Shown here: positions 7,928 to 17,130 of the stretch, one piece after another | Numbering within the stretch: the first letter of the stretch is position 1 | Layout: each line of letters opens with the position of its first letter | Assembly (NCBI RefSeq): GCF_002221505.1 | Contig: NZ_CP011037.1 | Span: 310,001-374,000 of the forward strand | DNA from: Pseudoalteromonas nigrifaciens | GTDB lineage: Bacteria > Pseudomonadota > Gammaproteobacteria > Enterobacterales > Alteromonadaceae | Direction of reading: 5' to 3' | Length of the DNA: 64,000 bases | The notes under the pieces: model-generated | Databases searched by the model: none | Told to the model about the DNA's origin: nothing | Seen by the model: only the letters and a program-made list of their open reading frames with translations | Translations under genes and position numbers: made by a program

Positions 7928-9157
7928 TTAATCTAATTTTTTATTTTTTTCAGCTATCCATTGCGACATGTATTGTGTGCTGCGCATTGTATGATATTTG
8001 AGCATTTGGCCTGTAAAGTTTTTTTCGCGATGGGCATTTAAATCGCTACTTATTGAATCGACTTTTTGAATTAACGCAGCGCTTAATTGGGCTTTGTCAT
8101 ACAGCGTATTAAGTAGTGTATTGCCATCTTGTTGTGCTTGTTCAAATTCACTTTGATTGTTGTACATTTCAACGGCTGCATTTGCAAAATCTTCGGCGGT
8201 GTTTGCTATTTTTCCAGGCCAAGATAACTCATTATGCATACCTTCACTGCCAATATTAGTGGTAACACTTGGGGTTTGCATAATCATGGCTTCAAGTAAT
8301 TTACCTTTAATACCTGCGCCAAAACGCAGTGGTGCTAAACATACTCGTGCGCTTTGCATTACCTCAAACGCATTATCGGCCCAGCCTTTAATTAAAAACC
8401 CCGATTTAGGGTTGTTAAGTGCAGTTGCTTTTGGCGGCGGGTACGATCCATAAATATGCAGCTCAGCTTTAGGCAGTTGCTTGCGAATAAGTGGCCAAAT
8501 TTGTTGTAAATAAAGCACAGCATCCCAGTTTGGCGCGTGCCTAAAATTACCTATGGTCATAAAGTGTTGGCGCTGCTCAAAGGTTTTAGTGCTGGTGGGC
8601 AATGTGTTTAAATCGACCATAAAAGGTAAATGGTGTAATAAGCTAGGCTCTATTTTAAATACATCATTAAGTAAGCTCATTTCATAGCTAGAAATAATAA
8701 GGCTTAAATCGCAACGTAAGATGGCTGCAATTTCGCGTTTTGCTATGTCTGAGTGCAAGTCGTTAGTGGTAAATTCTCGCTCGCCTTTGTGGGCTTCGTG
8801 GCGCGCATTACGCAAACATTGTAGATCTTCGGTATCTAAAATTTTCAGCGCATTCGGGCAATGCTTATCAACGCGCCAACCAAACTGCTCTTCCATCATA
8901 AAACGATCAAACATAACGATATCGGGAGCATATGCTTTAACGTAATCGTCAAAACTTTCGCAGTTAAGCGCAATGCTCTGGCTACTAATACCAAAGTCGT
9001 CAAGGTTGACCATGTGCTCGGTGCGCAGTGCCGGCGTTGCAAACTCTACTTGCCAGTTTTGGGCTCTAAAGGCATTTAATAACGACATCATGTGCGTGCC
9101 TGCAGCAGATGAGTTGGGCTCTGGCCATACGTAGCCAATTACCAGCACTTTTTTCAT
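7928..9157 (-). CDS. GT-B glycosyltransferase (GT4-like)
   Basis: The protein has 409 residues with two Rossmann-like halves. The N-terminal motif VLVIGYVWPEPNSSAAGTHM is typical of the acceptor domain. The C-terminal nucleotide-sugar domain holds FGAGIKGKLLEAMIM, the usual position of the conserved acidic residue, and the pattern TNIGSEGM. It should transfer a sugar to an unknown acceptor at the cytoplasmic membrane. No polysaccharide cluster surrounds it, so it is an orphan transferase. The start ATG at 9157 is followed directly by the first beta strand, as expected. Substrate unknown. Confidence 0.85.
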   Translation of the reverse strand: MKKVLVIGYVWPEPNSSAAGTHMMSLLNAFRAQNWQVEFATPALRTEHMVNLDDFGISSQSIALNCESFDDYVKAYAPDIVMFDRFMMEEQFGWRVDKHCPNALKILDTEDLQCLRNARHEAHKGEREFTTNDLHSDIAKREIAAILRCDLSLIISSYEMSLLNDVFKIEPSLLHHLPFMVDLNTLPTSTKTFEQRQHFMTIGNFRHAPNWDAVLYLQQIWPLIRKQLPKAELHIYGSYPPPKATALNNPKSGFLIKGWADNAFEVMQSARVCLAPLRFGAGIKGKLLEAMIMQTPSVTTNIGSEGMHNELSWPGKIANTAEDFANAAVEMYNNQSEFEQAQQDGNTLLNTLYDKAQLSAALIQKVDSISSDLNAHREKNFTGQMLKYHTMRSTQYMSQWIAEKNKKLD

Positions 9158-9525
9158 TGGCTAGGATCTCTTATTAGTAAGTTTAAATTTACCCATATAG
9201 AAACAGGTAAGCTTATTTTTGTGATGGTTATTACAATATTAACGGTAGTAGCACAGTAAATTTAGCGCACTAGTTCTACACAAGTTCAATGCTTATAAAG
9301 TCATTTTTTATTAATGGGTAATATTAAAAAATATGACAGCATTTACTTTATTCATCAGCATTGTTTTTTAGGTGTACAGCACTTTATAAATAGCGCTGTA
9401 GTGTAGCTTAAGTTAGGGTGGCGATAAATCATTTACGCTATTTTGTATAACCTTAATGCTTTATGAATGCGGCAAAACATGTTTAGATAGCTTTATTAAA
9501 CTAAATAATTACTAAAGGACAAAAC
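9158..9525. other. Intergenic region upstream of the S9 peptidase, no gene seen
   Basis: This 368-base AT-rich stretch separates divergent genes and must hold both promoters. I see no clear hairpin, repeat or operator. A TAAAGGACAAAAC block just before 9526 supplies the ribosome binding site for the peptidase. Confidence 0.6.
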
Positions 9526-11994
9526 ATGAACGCTTTTAGGCTGTTAGTTGCCTTTATTGGCTGTATTGCATTACTGCCAATGAGCTATGCAGAGCAAGGA
9601 TATCAAACGCCATCGGCTGAACTTGCTGCATTAGTAGATGCTAAGTTATCGCCCACCAGTAGTTTGTCAGACGATGGCCAATGGCTGGCATTGTTTGAGC
9701 GCAAACGTGTTGTGTCGCTAGATGAGTTGGCAAAAGAGGAGCTTAAACTGGCGGGCATTAAACTCAACCCGGCAAACTTTTCACGCTCACGCGTAAGTGC
9801 AAAATACAGTGCGGTGCAAATTAAACACGTACAAAGTGGTACGGTTATTAATATTAATAACTTGCCACAAGGTATTATTCGCGCGCCAAAGTGGTCATCA
9901 AATAGTGAGTACTTAGCCTTCGTGGTTGAGCAAAAAAATGATGCGCGTTTATGGTTATACAATGTAAAAACAAAACAAGCTAATGAGCTAAACTCAATTG
10001 CGCTAAACTCTGTCCTTACTGCATCCCCTTATGAATGGCTACCCGATAGCAGTGCCTTGGTTGCAAATTTAGCTGTTAATTTAGGAAAAGCCAGATTACA
10101 AAATGATAGCCAAAGTACGATGCCTGTTATTCAGCAAAGTAGCGGCGAAAAAGCCCCTGCACGTACTTATCAAAACTTATTAACCGGTCCGTTTGATGAG
10201 GCGCAGTTTAAGTTTTATGGCCAAGGGCAACTCGCCTATATAACGCTTGATGGTCATGCGCAACCGATTGGCCGCCCTGCGTTGCTTAAGTCATTTTCAG
10301 TATCACCCGACTCAACCAATATATTAGTGGCAAGCATAAACGAGCCATTTTCGTATCAAGTTCCATACAACCGCTTTGCTACAACATGGCAAATATGGGG
10401 AATGCGTGGTTTTTCACTAGTTGAGCTGGCAAAACAACCATTAGCCGATAATATTCCACAAGGCTACGACAGTGTACGTACTGGCAGACGTGACTTTGAG
10501 TGGCGAGGCGATCAAGGTGCAGAGGTTATTTGGGCTGAAGCGCAAGATGCCGGTGATATGAAAACCGATGTTGAATATCACGACTTTATTTACAGCTTAC
10601 GTGCACCGTTTAAGCGCGAGCCTAAACTGTTTGCTAAAGTAGAGCGTCGTTATTCGGGTATAGAATGGGGTAACGATAATATTGCTATGCTCAGCGATTG
10701 GCGCTTTAGTGACCGCCAAGTGCGTACTTATATTATTGCCCCACGTGATGCTGATAAAAACCGCATATTATTTTCAGAGCGTAGTTACAACGATGCCTAC
10801 AAAGACCCTGGTAGAGCACTATATGAGCGCAATGATTTAGGCAGCAAGGTAATAAAAGTGGTTGGCGGACGCTATCTGTTTTTACGCGGTAATGGCGCAT
10901 CAGAGCAAGGTAATGTGCCGTTTTTAGACCAATACGATGTAAAAACTCATAGCAGCAAACGTTTGTGGCAATCAGCGGCACCTTATTATGAGCGTGTTCG
11001 TGCGTTACTTGATGACGAAGGTAAGCGTTTTATTACTATTAGAGAGTCTAAAACAGAGCAACCTAACTTTTTTATTCGTGATTTAAATAAACAAAATTTA
11101 ACTCAAATTACTAATTTTGAGCACCCTTACCCTGCATTTAAAGGCGTAACAAAAGAGCAATTACGTTATACCCGAGATGACGGTGTTGAGCTTTCAGGCA
11201 CACTTTATTTACCACCAGGTTATGATAAATCTCAAGGCCCATTACCTGTATTAATGTGGGCATACCCGCTTGAATATAAAGATAAAGCAGTCGCTTCTCA
11301 AGTGCGTGAATCGCCTTATGAGTTTACCTCTATTGGTTACTGGGGCCCGATGCCTTACTTAGCTAAAGGTATTGCGGTGTTTGACGATCCTAAAATGCCT
11401 ATTGTAGGTATTGAGGGCAGTGAACCAAATGATAACTTTAGAAAGCAACTAGTGGCCAGCGCACAAGCTGCCGTAGATGTATTGGTTAAAAAAGGCATTG
11501 CTGATAAAAACAATATTGCCATAGCAGGGCATTCATATGGCGCATTTATGGTGGCTAATTTATTAGCGCATAGTGACTTGTTTAAAACCGGTATTGCCCG
11601 CAGTGGCGCGTATAATCGCACCTTAACGCCGTTTGGCTTTCAAGGCGAAGAGCGCGACTTTTGGCAAGCCCAAGATGTGTACGCAAACATGTCGCCATTT
11701 TTTCATGCCGAAAAAATTAACGAGCCAATGTTGATGATTCACGGGCAAGAAGATCCGAATTCTGGCACCTTTCCCATGCAAAGTGAGCGTATGTACGCCG
11801 CATTAAAAGGCTTAGGTAAAGAAGTGCGCTTAGTTATGCTACCCCATGAAGCACATGGCTATCGTGCTCGTAAAAGTTTACTGCATGTATTGTGGGAGCA
11901 AGAACAGTGGTTAGATAAGTACTTACTTAATGACTCTGCCGGGCCGGTAAAGGTAATAACTGAGCAAGTGGCAGAGCCAGCACCGAGCCAGTAG
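9526..11994 (+). CDS. Secreted S9-family peptidase (prolyl oligopeptidase type), 3' end duplicated downstream
   Basis: This 822-residue exported peptidase starts with a signal peptide (MNAFRLLVAFIGCIALLPMSYA). A beta-propeller of about 550 residues is followed by an alpha/beta hydrolase domain. The catalytic Ser is at about 670 (AGHSYGAFM), Asp at 743 (HGQEDPNSG) and His at 777 (PHEAHGY). It resembles the glutamyl-/dipeptidyl-peptidase branch of S9. AAGGAC lies ahead of the ATG. The last 250 bases, including the His codon, recur in tandem after the stop codon (see the repeat entry). The gene itself is intact. The tail after KYLL (SAGPVKVITEQVAEPAPSQ) looks like a low-complexity extension. Confidence 0.93.
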   Translation: MNAFRLLVAFIGCIALLPMSYAEQGYQTPSAELAALVDAKLSPTSSLSDDGQWLALFERKRVVSLDELAKEELKLAGIKLNPANFSRSRVSAKYSAVQIKHVQSGTVININNLPQGIIRAPKWSSNSEYLAFVVEQKNDARLWLYNVKTKQANELNSIALNSVLTASPYEWLPDSSALVANLAVNLGKARLQNDSQSTMPVIQQSSGEKAPARTYQNLLTGPFDEAQFKFYGQGQLAYITLDGHAQPIGRPALLKSFSVSPDSTNILVASINEPFSYQVPYNRFATTWQIWGMRGFSLVELAKQPLADNIPQGYDSVRTGRRDFEWRGDQGAEVIWAEAQDAGDMKTDVEYHDFIYSLRAPFKREPKLFAKVERRYSGIEWGNDNIAMLSDWRFSDRQVRTYIIAPRDADKNRILFSERSYNDAYKDPGRALYERNDLGSKVIKVVGGRYLFLRGNGASEQGNVPFLDQYDVKTHSSKRLWQSAAPYYERVRALLDDEGKRFITIRESKTEQPNFFIRDLNKQNLTQITNFEHPYPAFKGVTKEQLRYTRDDGVELSGTLYLPPGYDKSQGPLPVLMWAYPLEYKDKAVASQVRESPYEFTSIGYWGPMPYLAKGIAVFDDPKMPIVGIEGSEPNDNFRKQLVASAQAAVDVLVKKGIADKNNIAIAGHSYGAFMVANLLAHSDLFKTGIARSGAYNRTLTPFGFQGEERDFWQAQDVYANMSPFFHAEKINEPMLMIHGQEDPNSGTFPMQSERMYAALKGLGKEVRLVMLPHEAHGYRARKSLLHVLWEQEQWLDKYLLNDSAGPVKVITEQVAEPAPSQ

Positions 11995-12057
11995 TAAAGT
12001 ACGTGTTTATGCTGTGAGAGCAAGAAGATCCACTCTAAATCTCACGGAACCTTCCCA

Positions 12058-12279
12058 ATGCAAAGTGAGCGTATGTACGCCGCGTTAAAAGGCTTAGGTG
12101 AAGAAGCGCGTTTAGTCATGCTGCCCCATGAAGCACATGGCTATCGAGCCCGTAAAAGTTTACTGCATGTATTGTGGGAGCAAGAACAGTGGTTAAACAA
12201 ATACCTGTTAATGGATGAAGAGGCTGAGCCGGTAAAGGTAATAACTGAGCAAGTGGCAGAGCCAGCACCGAGCCAGTAG
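12058..12279 (+). pseudogene. Peptidase 3' cassette, copy 1 (most diverged)
   Basis: It encodes 73 residues like the last 72 of the peptidase, including the catalytic-His segment PHEAHGY but neither the Ser nor the Asp segment. It differs from the parent in GEEARL for GKEVRL, LNKYL for LDKYL and LMDEEAEP for LNDSAGP. No ribosome binding site stands before the ATG. It is probably not an independent gene; it may be a silent copy able to recombine with the parent. Confidence 0.8.
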
Positions 12280-12342
12280 TAAAGTACGTGTTTATGCTGT
12301 GAGAGCAAGAAGATCCACTCTAAATCTCACGGCACCTTTCCC

Positions 12343-12561
12343 ATGCAAAGTGATCGTATGTACGCCGCATTAAAAGGCTTAGGTAAAGAAGTGCGCTTAG
12401 TTATGCTACCCCATGAAGCACATGGCTATCGTGCTCGTAAAAGTTTACTGCATGTATTGTGGGAGCAAGAACAGTGGTTAGATAAGTACTTACTTAATGA
12501 CTCTGCCGAGCCGGTAAAGGTAACGACTGAGCTAGTGGCTGAGCCAACACCGAGCCAATAG
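12343..12561 (+). pseudogene. Peptidase 3' cassette, copy 2
   Basis: A 72-residue frame nearly identical to the peptidase C-terminus, with QSDRM for QSERM and a tail VTTELVAEPTPSQ. The bases just before its ATG (GGCACCTTTCCC) match the parent gene rather than copies 1 and 3 (GGAACCTTCCCA), which suggests gene conversion between parent and copy. Confidence 0.8.
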
Positions 12562-12624
12562 TAAAGTACGAGTTTATGCCGTGAGAGCAAGAAGATCCCC
12601 CCTTAATTTCACGGAACCTTCCCA

Positions 12625-12843
12625 ATGCAAAGTGAGCGTATGTACGCCGCATTAAAAGGCTTAGGTAAAGAAGTGCGCTTAGTTATGCTACCCCATGAAG
12701 CACATGGCTATCGTGCTCGTAAAAGTTTACTGCATGTGTTGTGGGAACAAGAGCAGTGGTTAGATAAGTACTTACTTAATGACTCTGCCGAGCCGGTAAA
12801 GGTAATAACTGAGCAAGTGGCAGAGCCAACACCGAGCCAGTAG
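12625..12843 (+). pseudogene. Peptidase 3' cassette, copy 3
   Basis: A 72-residue frame almost identical to the peptidase C-terminus (tail DSAEPVKVITEQVAEPTPSQ). It is followed by a truncated fourth copy whose similarity stops at about 12933, after TACGCCGCA. There is no promoter or ribosome binding site of its own. Confidence 0.8.
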
Positions 12844-12933
12844 TAAAGTACGAGTTTATGCTGTGAGAGCAAGAAGATCCACTCTAAATCTCACAGCATC
12901 TTCCCAATGCAAAGTGAGCGTATGTACGCCGCA

Positions 12934-13286
12934 CTTTAGAGCAACAAAATGTATTTTTGCACTTTATCATCTCAGACTTTTGCCATATATGAGTGTATAA
13001 AATTTCCAAATTCAGACGCTTTTTGTTTTTCATAATAAAGGATAAATAACGCGAAAGCCTTGCTGTTCAGAGCTTTCAAGTGGGAAGATGTTTTACTAAT
13101 AGGTAAAATTTATTTTGGGCTGATACTTTGTTTAAGGGGGAGGTAACCTTACCAAAAATTGGCTCAAGGTGAGCGAGTACAAATGGTCATATTACATATC
13201 ATTTATCTTTCACCTTAGCTCTTTTTCCTTTACCCTTTCGCCTAGAACCTATTACAACTTTGTCTTTAACCCATTACGAGTTTTAA
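12934..13286. other. Intergenic region between the cassette array and the lysE fragment
   Basis: 353 bases without a convincing gene. It must contain the promoter of the lysE-family gene, but no clear box stands out. The stretch just before 13287 is pyrimidine-rich. Confidence 0.6.
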
Positions 13287-13469
13287 ATGATTGATATAAC
13301 AGTACTCGCGGTATTTATTCCCACCTTCTTTTTTGTTTCGATCACTCCAGGTATGTGTATGACATTAGCCATGACGCTAGGCATGAGTATTGGCGTGCGG
13401 CGCACTTTATGGATGATGCTTGGCGAGCTACTCGGCGTTGCTAGTGTTGCCGTTGCTGCAGTTGCGTAT
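13287..13469 (+). pseudogene. LysE/RhtB-family amino-acid exporter, 5' part split by IS21-type element
   Basis: The first 61 codons (MIDITVLAVFIPTFFFVSITPGP-like start, here ITPGMCMTLAMTLG) are the typical N-terminus of LysE/RhtB exporters with the membrane segment and the TPGP-type motif. The frame then runs into the insertion sequence. The remaining exporter frame resumes at 16061. Joining codon TAT at 13467-13469 to TAT at 16061-16063 with one TAT lost restores an uninterrupted reading frame (AVAYAAVLGVAS). The gene is inactivated in this genome. Confidence 0.88.
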
Positions 13470-13542
13470 TCCGGTGATGGTGAACACCGATTCCGGTTTT
13501 ATCGTGAACACTTAAATTCCACGCATTGGGTTCATGACATTT

Positions 13543-14298
13543 TTAACCTAAGTGTTCACGATGGTCAATTTTAGATTGAATTTTTCTCATAGACTCCCCC
13601 TTTAATTTTATCCGATGAGCATTGTGCATTAGTCGATCTAAAATGGCATCGGCTAAGGTATTATCGCCGATGGATTGATGCCATTCTTCGGTGGGTAATT
13701 GACTGATGATGGCGGTTGATGAACTGCCGTGCCTATCATCCATGATCTCCATTAAGTCATTTCGTTGTGCCGCTTTAAGTGGCTCAAGCCCCCAATCATC
13801 TAAAACGAGTAAGTCGATCTTAGCGAGTGACTGTAACATTCGACTGTAAGTGCCATCTGCTTTGGCTTGTGTCAGCGCAAGCATCAACCTTGAGAGTCGG
13901 TAATATTTAACGCTGTAGCCTTTCATGCATCCTGTATGCGCAAGCGCACAAGTGATATAGGTTTTACCGCTACCGCAAGGGCCTGTGATGAGTAAGTTTT
14001 GTGATTTATTCAGCCAATCACATTGCAGTAGCGATGCCATCATCGATTGATTGAGACCTCGCGGGTGATGATAATCTATGTCTCTGGCGTTAGCGGCTAA
14101 TTTAAGTTTTGCCGCTTTAAGTAAGCGTTGTTGTTTTCGGCTCTCTCGGTCTTGGGCTTCACTGTCTGCTAGCAGTTGTAGTCGCTCATCGAAGGACAAC
14201 CCTTCATAAGTACTTGGTTGTTCTATTTGGCTCACTAAGGCGTTGGCCATACCACTGAGTTTGAGTTGACGAAGCTGAGTTATCGTTTGTTCTAACAT
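13543..14298 (-). CDS. istB: IS21-family transposition helper ATPase IstB
   Basis: IstB is an AAA+ ATPase that selects the target and activates the IstA transposase. Walker A is GPCGSGKT and Walker B is IDLLVLDDWG; the N-terminal helical region QLRQLKLSGMANAL is typical. Length 251 is normal. It starts 14 bases after the istA stop, so the two are co-transcribed. It appears intact, which with intact istA suggests the element may still be able to move. Confidence 0.95.
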   Translation of the reverse strand: MLEQTITQLRQLKLSGMANALVSQIEQPSTYEGLSFDERLQLLADSEAQDRESRKQQRLLKAAKLKLAANARDIDYHHPRGLNQSMMASLLQCDWLNKSQNLLITGPCGSGKTYITCALAHTGCMKGYSVKYYRLSRLMLALTQAKADGTYSRMLQSLAKIDLLVLDDWGLEPLKAAQRNDLMEIMDDRHGSSSTAIISQLPTEEWHQSIGDNTLADAILDRLMHNAHRIKLKGESMRKIQSKIDHREHLG

Positions 14299-14312
14299 AG
14301 AATTTCCTTACC

Positions 14313-15857
14313 TTAATGGAAGCTTTTAGGACCACGGATATTTTCATGGGATTGTGGCAATAACGTCGACGGCTCTTCTTGCGTTCGCGGCAATTTATCT
14401 TGGTTGCTACTGAGTATGTCTTTGATATGTTTTAACCGATATAAACTGTATTGATTGGCTATCGCACAGGCGTTATTGAGCCGATCGGCGGGATAGCTTC
14501 TTGATAGGTTGAGTAAGCCTAAGCACACACGATACGCTTGTTCTTCATGTTGTTTCTGTGCCAATTGTGCTTTCACCCAGAGCAAAACGTCATCTCCAAT
14601 ATCTTTCGCCCAATTCATTAAACGCCCTGGTGACCATTTATGATGCTTCTCATGCTTTACAGGCATGTGCTCGGATGTGGTGGTCATGCCCGGATGATAT
14701 TTTCTCGGGTGACTGGTGATGCGTTTATGCTTGAAATAAGCCTCAATCAAGTTGTCTTTGGCATGAAGTTCAAGCTTTTCACCCACCAAGTGATGGGGTA
14801 CCGAGTAAAGATGGTTATCATACTGAACGTGATAATCAATATTCACTTTGACGTGTTTAATATCCGTGAATTGATAAGCTAGTTTGGGCATGGGCGCGAG
14901 GGCGGGTTTGTCGATTGACTCGAACCATGATTGTCGTGTCCCACTCAGTTGCTTAAAGGGCTTATTATTGACCTCAAGCAGTAAGGCTTTGATGCAATGG
15001 TTTAGCTCAGCTAATGAGAAAAAGGTTTGGTGTCGTAACTTGGCGAGTATCCAGCGTTCAATGATTTGCACGCCCACTTCGGCCTTGGCTTTATCTTGTG
15101 GTTTTCTGGGACGAGCAGGCACAATCACGGTGCCATAATGCGCGGCCAATTGCTGATAACTCGGGTTAACATCAGGGTCGTAGCGACACGCTTTACTGAC
15201 ACCACTGCGTAAATTATCGGGGATAACCATGTCAGGTATACCGCCGATAAATTCAAATGCTCGCACGTGACTGCCGATCCAGTCGGGTAGACTTTGGCTC
15301 CAGGTTGCTTCACAAAATGTATAATTTGATGCGCCCATCACCGCCACGAATATCTGGGCGAACTTCACTTCACCCGTCGCATTACAAACAATGGGCATCG
15401 TTTGACCCGCATAATCGACAAAGAGTTTTTCTCCTGCTTTATGCACTTGTCGCATCGAACGTTTTTGCTTTTTAAGCCAGGTCATATAGCGATCGCAGAA
15501 CTGAGAATAGCTGTAACAACGATTCGGATATTGCTGAGTATATTCTTCCCAGAGTAAGTTCTTGGTGACGCCTTTGCCCGTTAATTCTTTTCGAATGGCT
15601 GGCCAATCTGGCACTTCAAATCGCTGGGATGGCCGAGTGTCGGCGCGAGGATAGAACTGACTAGCAAGCACAGAATCATCAAGCTCGTCGGGCAGTGGCC
15701 AACTTAACGATAAAGCTCTGGCTTTAGTGAGTAGTTTTTGAATACCACCGACACTGATCTTAGTGCTGGCACTTATTTTTCTGACACTGAGTTGGGCAGC
15801 AAAATGTAGCCTCAACACTTCTCGAATTTTACGCATTGTGATCCTCTTAGTCGCCAT
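14313..15857 (-). CDS. istA: IS21-family DDE transposase IstA
   Basis: A 514-residue transposase with N-terminal helix-turn-helix regions (about 1-60, LRLHFAAQLSVRKISASTKI) and an RNase H-fold integrase core. Catalytic acids are visible as Asp in KLFVDYAGQTMP, Asp in MVIPDNLRSGV and Glu in DKAKAEVGVQIIER. A C-terminal beta-barrel-like domain follows. It is upstream of istB in one transcript. No frameshift is seen. Confidence 0.95.
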   Translation of the reverse strand: MATKRITMRKIREVLRLHFAAQLSVRKISASTKISVGGIQKLLTKARALSLSWPLPDELDDSVLASQFYPRADTRPSQRFEVPDWPAIRKELTGKGVTKNLLWEEYTQQYPNRCYSYSQFCDRYMTWLKKQKRSMRQVHKAGEKLFVDYAGQTMPIVCNATGEVKFAQIFVAVMGASNYTFCEATWSQSLPDWIGSHVRAFEFIGGIPDMVIPDNLRSGVSKACRYDPDVNPSYQQLAAHYGTVIVPARPRKPQDKAKAEVGVQIIERWILAKLRHQTFFSLAELNHCIKALLLEVNNKPFKQLSGTRQSWFESIDKPALAPMPKLAYQFTDIKHVKVNIDYHVQYDNHLYSVPHHLVGEKLELHAKDNLIEAYFKHKRITSHPRKYHPGMTTTSEHMPVKHEKHHKWSPGRLMNWAKDIGDDVLLWVKAQLAQKQHEEQAYRVCLGLLNLSRSYPADRLNNACAIANQYSLYRLKHIKDILSSNQDKLPRTQEEPSTLLPQSHENIRGPKSFH

Positions 15858-16060
15858 ATCCCTTCCTCAGTAATACAAAAAGGAAATAGCTTAACAAAGT
15901 AATTAATAATCAATGCGTTGAAATTGTACTGGTTTGGTGTGAACACCGATTCCGGAAAATCAGTCAAAAGTGTTCACGATAAAACCGGAATGAGCGTTCA
16001 CGCTAAAACCAGAACGGGTGTTCACGATGGGCCGGAATCACTGTTCACGATGCTCCGGAA

Positions 16061-16513
16061 TATGCAGCAGTGCTAGGCGTGGCGAGTATTATGCTTTATT
16101 ATCCAGAGGCGTTTGCTATTTTAAAGTGGGTAGGCGGTGCATACTTAATTTACATTGGTATAAATATGTGGCGATCTAAAGGAAAAATGTCGGTAAATAC
16201 CAGCAATGCCACAGCTGTAAGTCGCCAGTCACTGTTTACGCAAGGCTTTGTAACTGCAATTGCCAATCCAAAAGGCTGGGCGTTTATGATCTCATTACTA
16301 CCACCATTTATCAGCATTGAACATGACGTAGCCCCGCAACTATTAGTGTTGTTAAGTGTAATAATGGTTACCGAATTTTTAAGTATGTTGGCTTATGCAA
16401 CAGGTGGAAAAAGCTTACGATTATTTTTAACACGCGGTAATAACATCCAGTGGATGAATCGCATTGCGGGCAGTTTAATGGTCGCCGTTGGTGTATGGCT
16501 GGCTTTAGGGTAG
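16061..16513 (+). pseudogene. LysE/RhtB-family exporter, 3' part
   Basis: This is the continuation of the exporter gene interrupted at 13469. The frame begins YAAVLGVASIML at the insertion edge and contains the family's LKWVGGAYLIYIGINMWR segment, then three or four more membrane segments and the NPKGWAFMISLLPPF motif. The GTG at 16070 could be read as a start, but no ribosome binding site precedes it and the protein would lack its first two helices. Confidence 0.88.
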
Positions 16514-16520
16514 TGCTGAC

Positions 16521-16550
16521 ATACTGTAGAGTAACTTTACTCTACAGTAT
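16521..16550. terminator. Bidirectional terminator between lysE fragment and LPP20-like gene
   Basis: ATACTGTAGAGTAA pairs perfectly with TTACTCTACAGTAT with a two-base loop, followed by TCATTTT. It lies between two convergent genes. Confidence 0.8.
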
Positions 16551-16566
16551 TCATTTTAATATGGAG

Positions 16567-17130
16567 TTAGTTTGCTAAGTTATTTAACTCTTCAGTGGTT
16601 TGTTGCAATCTAAATTCACGGTAAAGCATATCTTCATCATTAGGGCTCAGATTTTTGCCTGACTTTTCAATCAACTTATCGAAAATAGGCTTAGTATTTT
16701 CCATAATAACTAATGCACATAGTTGCTTTTGGTTATTTATTTGAGCAAAGCTGACTTCTTTTGCAATACTACCAACAAGGCTTTCTTCGGCTGTTTGGCG
16801 GCTTACTTGTGTAAAAGAACTTTGTGTTTGTACAGAATCTTGCTGCTGCATTTGCTTATTTATTAAGGTATCAAGAACTTGAGCTTTGCTATTAATTTGT
16901 GTTGCTAAATCAGCGCGTGCGCTAGCTACGGCCTGTGCTCTACTTGCTGCCATATTACCACTCCAAGGTACACAGCTAGATGAGGCTAACCCTCCTTCAG
17001 GTGCGCTTGGCATTAAAACCCAGCTTGGTACAGTATCAGCATTACTAAAGGGGGTTGATTGTGGCTGTTGAGTTGATCCACATGCGCTTAAAAAGAAAAT
17101 AGTGGCTATTGGTAAAAGTTTATTTTTCAT
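16567..17130 (-). CDS. LPP20-like lipoprotein, last gene of the envelope operon
   Basis: The preferred start at 17130 gives a lipoprotein signal (MKNKLLPIATIFFLSACGS, lipobox LSAC) and has AAGGAAATC as ribosome binding site. The mature part has a PSWVLMPSAPEGG segment and an AQAVASARADLATQI helix, the pattern of the LPP20/FlgP-type fold, which forms ring or tube structures at the outer membrane in known cases. The C-terminal tail (DKLIEKSGKNLSPNDEDMLYREF) has a partial paralogue at 21274-21429. The gene overlaps the upstream transglycosylase gene by 11 bases. The exact role is unknown. Confidence 0.75.
   Translation of the reverse strand: MKNKLLPIATIFFLSACGSTQQPQSTPFSNADTVPSWVLMPSAPEGGLASSSCVPWSGNMAASRAQAVASARADLATQINSKAQVLDTLINKQMQQQDSVQTQSSFTQVSRQTAEESLVGSIAKEVSFAQINNQKQLCALVIMENTKPIFDKLIEKSGKNLSPNDEDMLYREFRLQQTTEELNNLAN

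Larger units (their letters stand above)
11745..12933 (+). repeat. Tandem array of 282-285 bp copies of the S9 peptidase 3' end
   Basis: The 3' end of the peptidase gene (from 11745) is followed by copies at 12020-12304, 12305-12586 and 12587-12868 and a truncated one at 12869-12933. The ATG in the shared MQS(E/D)RMYAALKG segment lies at 11776, 12058, 12343, 12625 and 12907, giving spacings of 282, 285, 282 and 282. All downstream copies share a junction absent from the parent gene, with a 7-base longer linker that shifts the frame and introduces a stop, so they are not extensions of the peptidase. Within each copy the C-terminal frame stays open to its own stop. Copy 1 has an in-frame 3-base insertion and several substitutions. 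Confidence 0.95.
13470..16060 (-). mobile_element. IS21-family insertion sequence within a lysE-family gene
   Basis: The element of about 2.59 kb carries istA and istB on the minus strand. Its ends are inverted: left TCCGG then GATGGTGAACACCGATTCCGG-like, and right the reverse complement with CATCGTGAACAGTGATTCCGG-like bases. Repeats of the GTTCACGAT / CCGGAA type occur about twice at the left end and four times at the right end (15935-16060), as expected for multiple transposase binding sites in this family. The trinucleotide TAT flanks both sides; it may be a short target duplication or part of a longer one hidden by the ends. Confidence 0.88.

Noticed and set aside
12058..12843. Three separate 72-73 residue genes after the S9 peptidase
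   Set aside because: They lack ribosome binding sites and promoters, and they encode only the C-terminal tail of the peptidase without Ser and Asp; they are better described as repeat copies.
11745..12933. CRISPR-like array
   Set aside because: Units are 282-285 bp and almost identical over their whole length, without short repeats and unique spacers, and no cas gene is present.
13287..13574. A complete 95-residue membrane protein
   Set aside because: After residue 61 the frame runs into the IS21-type left end, and the exporter sequence continues beyond the element at 16061.
14640..15475. Plus-strand open frames inside istA
   Set aside because: They are antisense shadows of a transposase with clear catalytic motifs, and they have no recognisable domains or ribosome binding sites.
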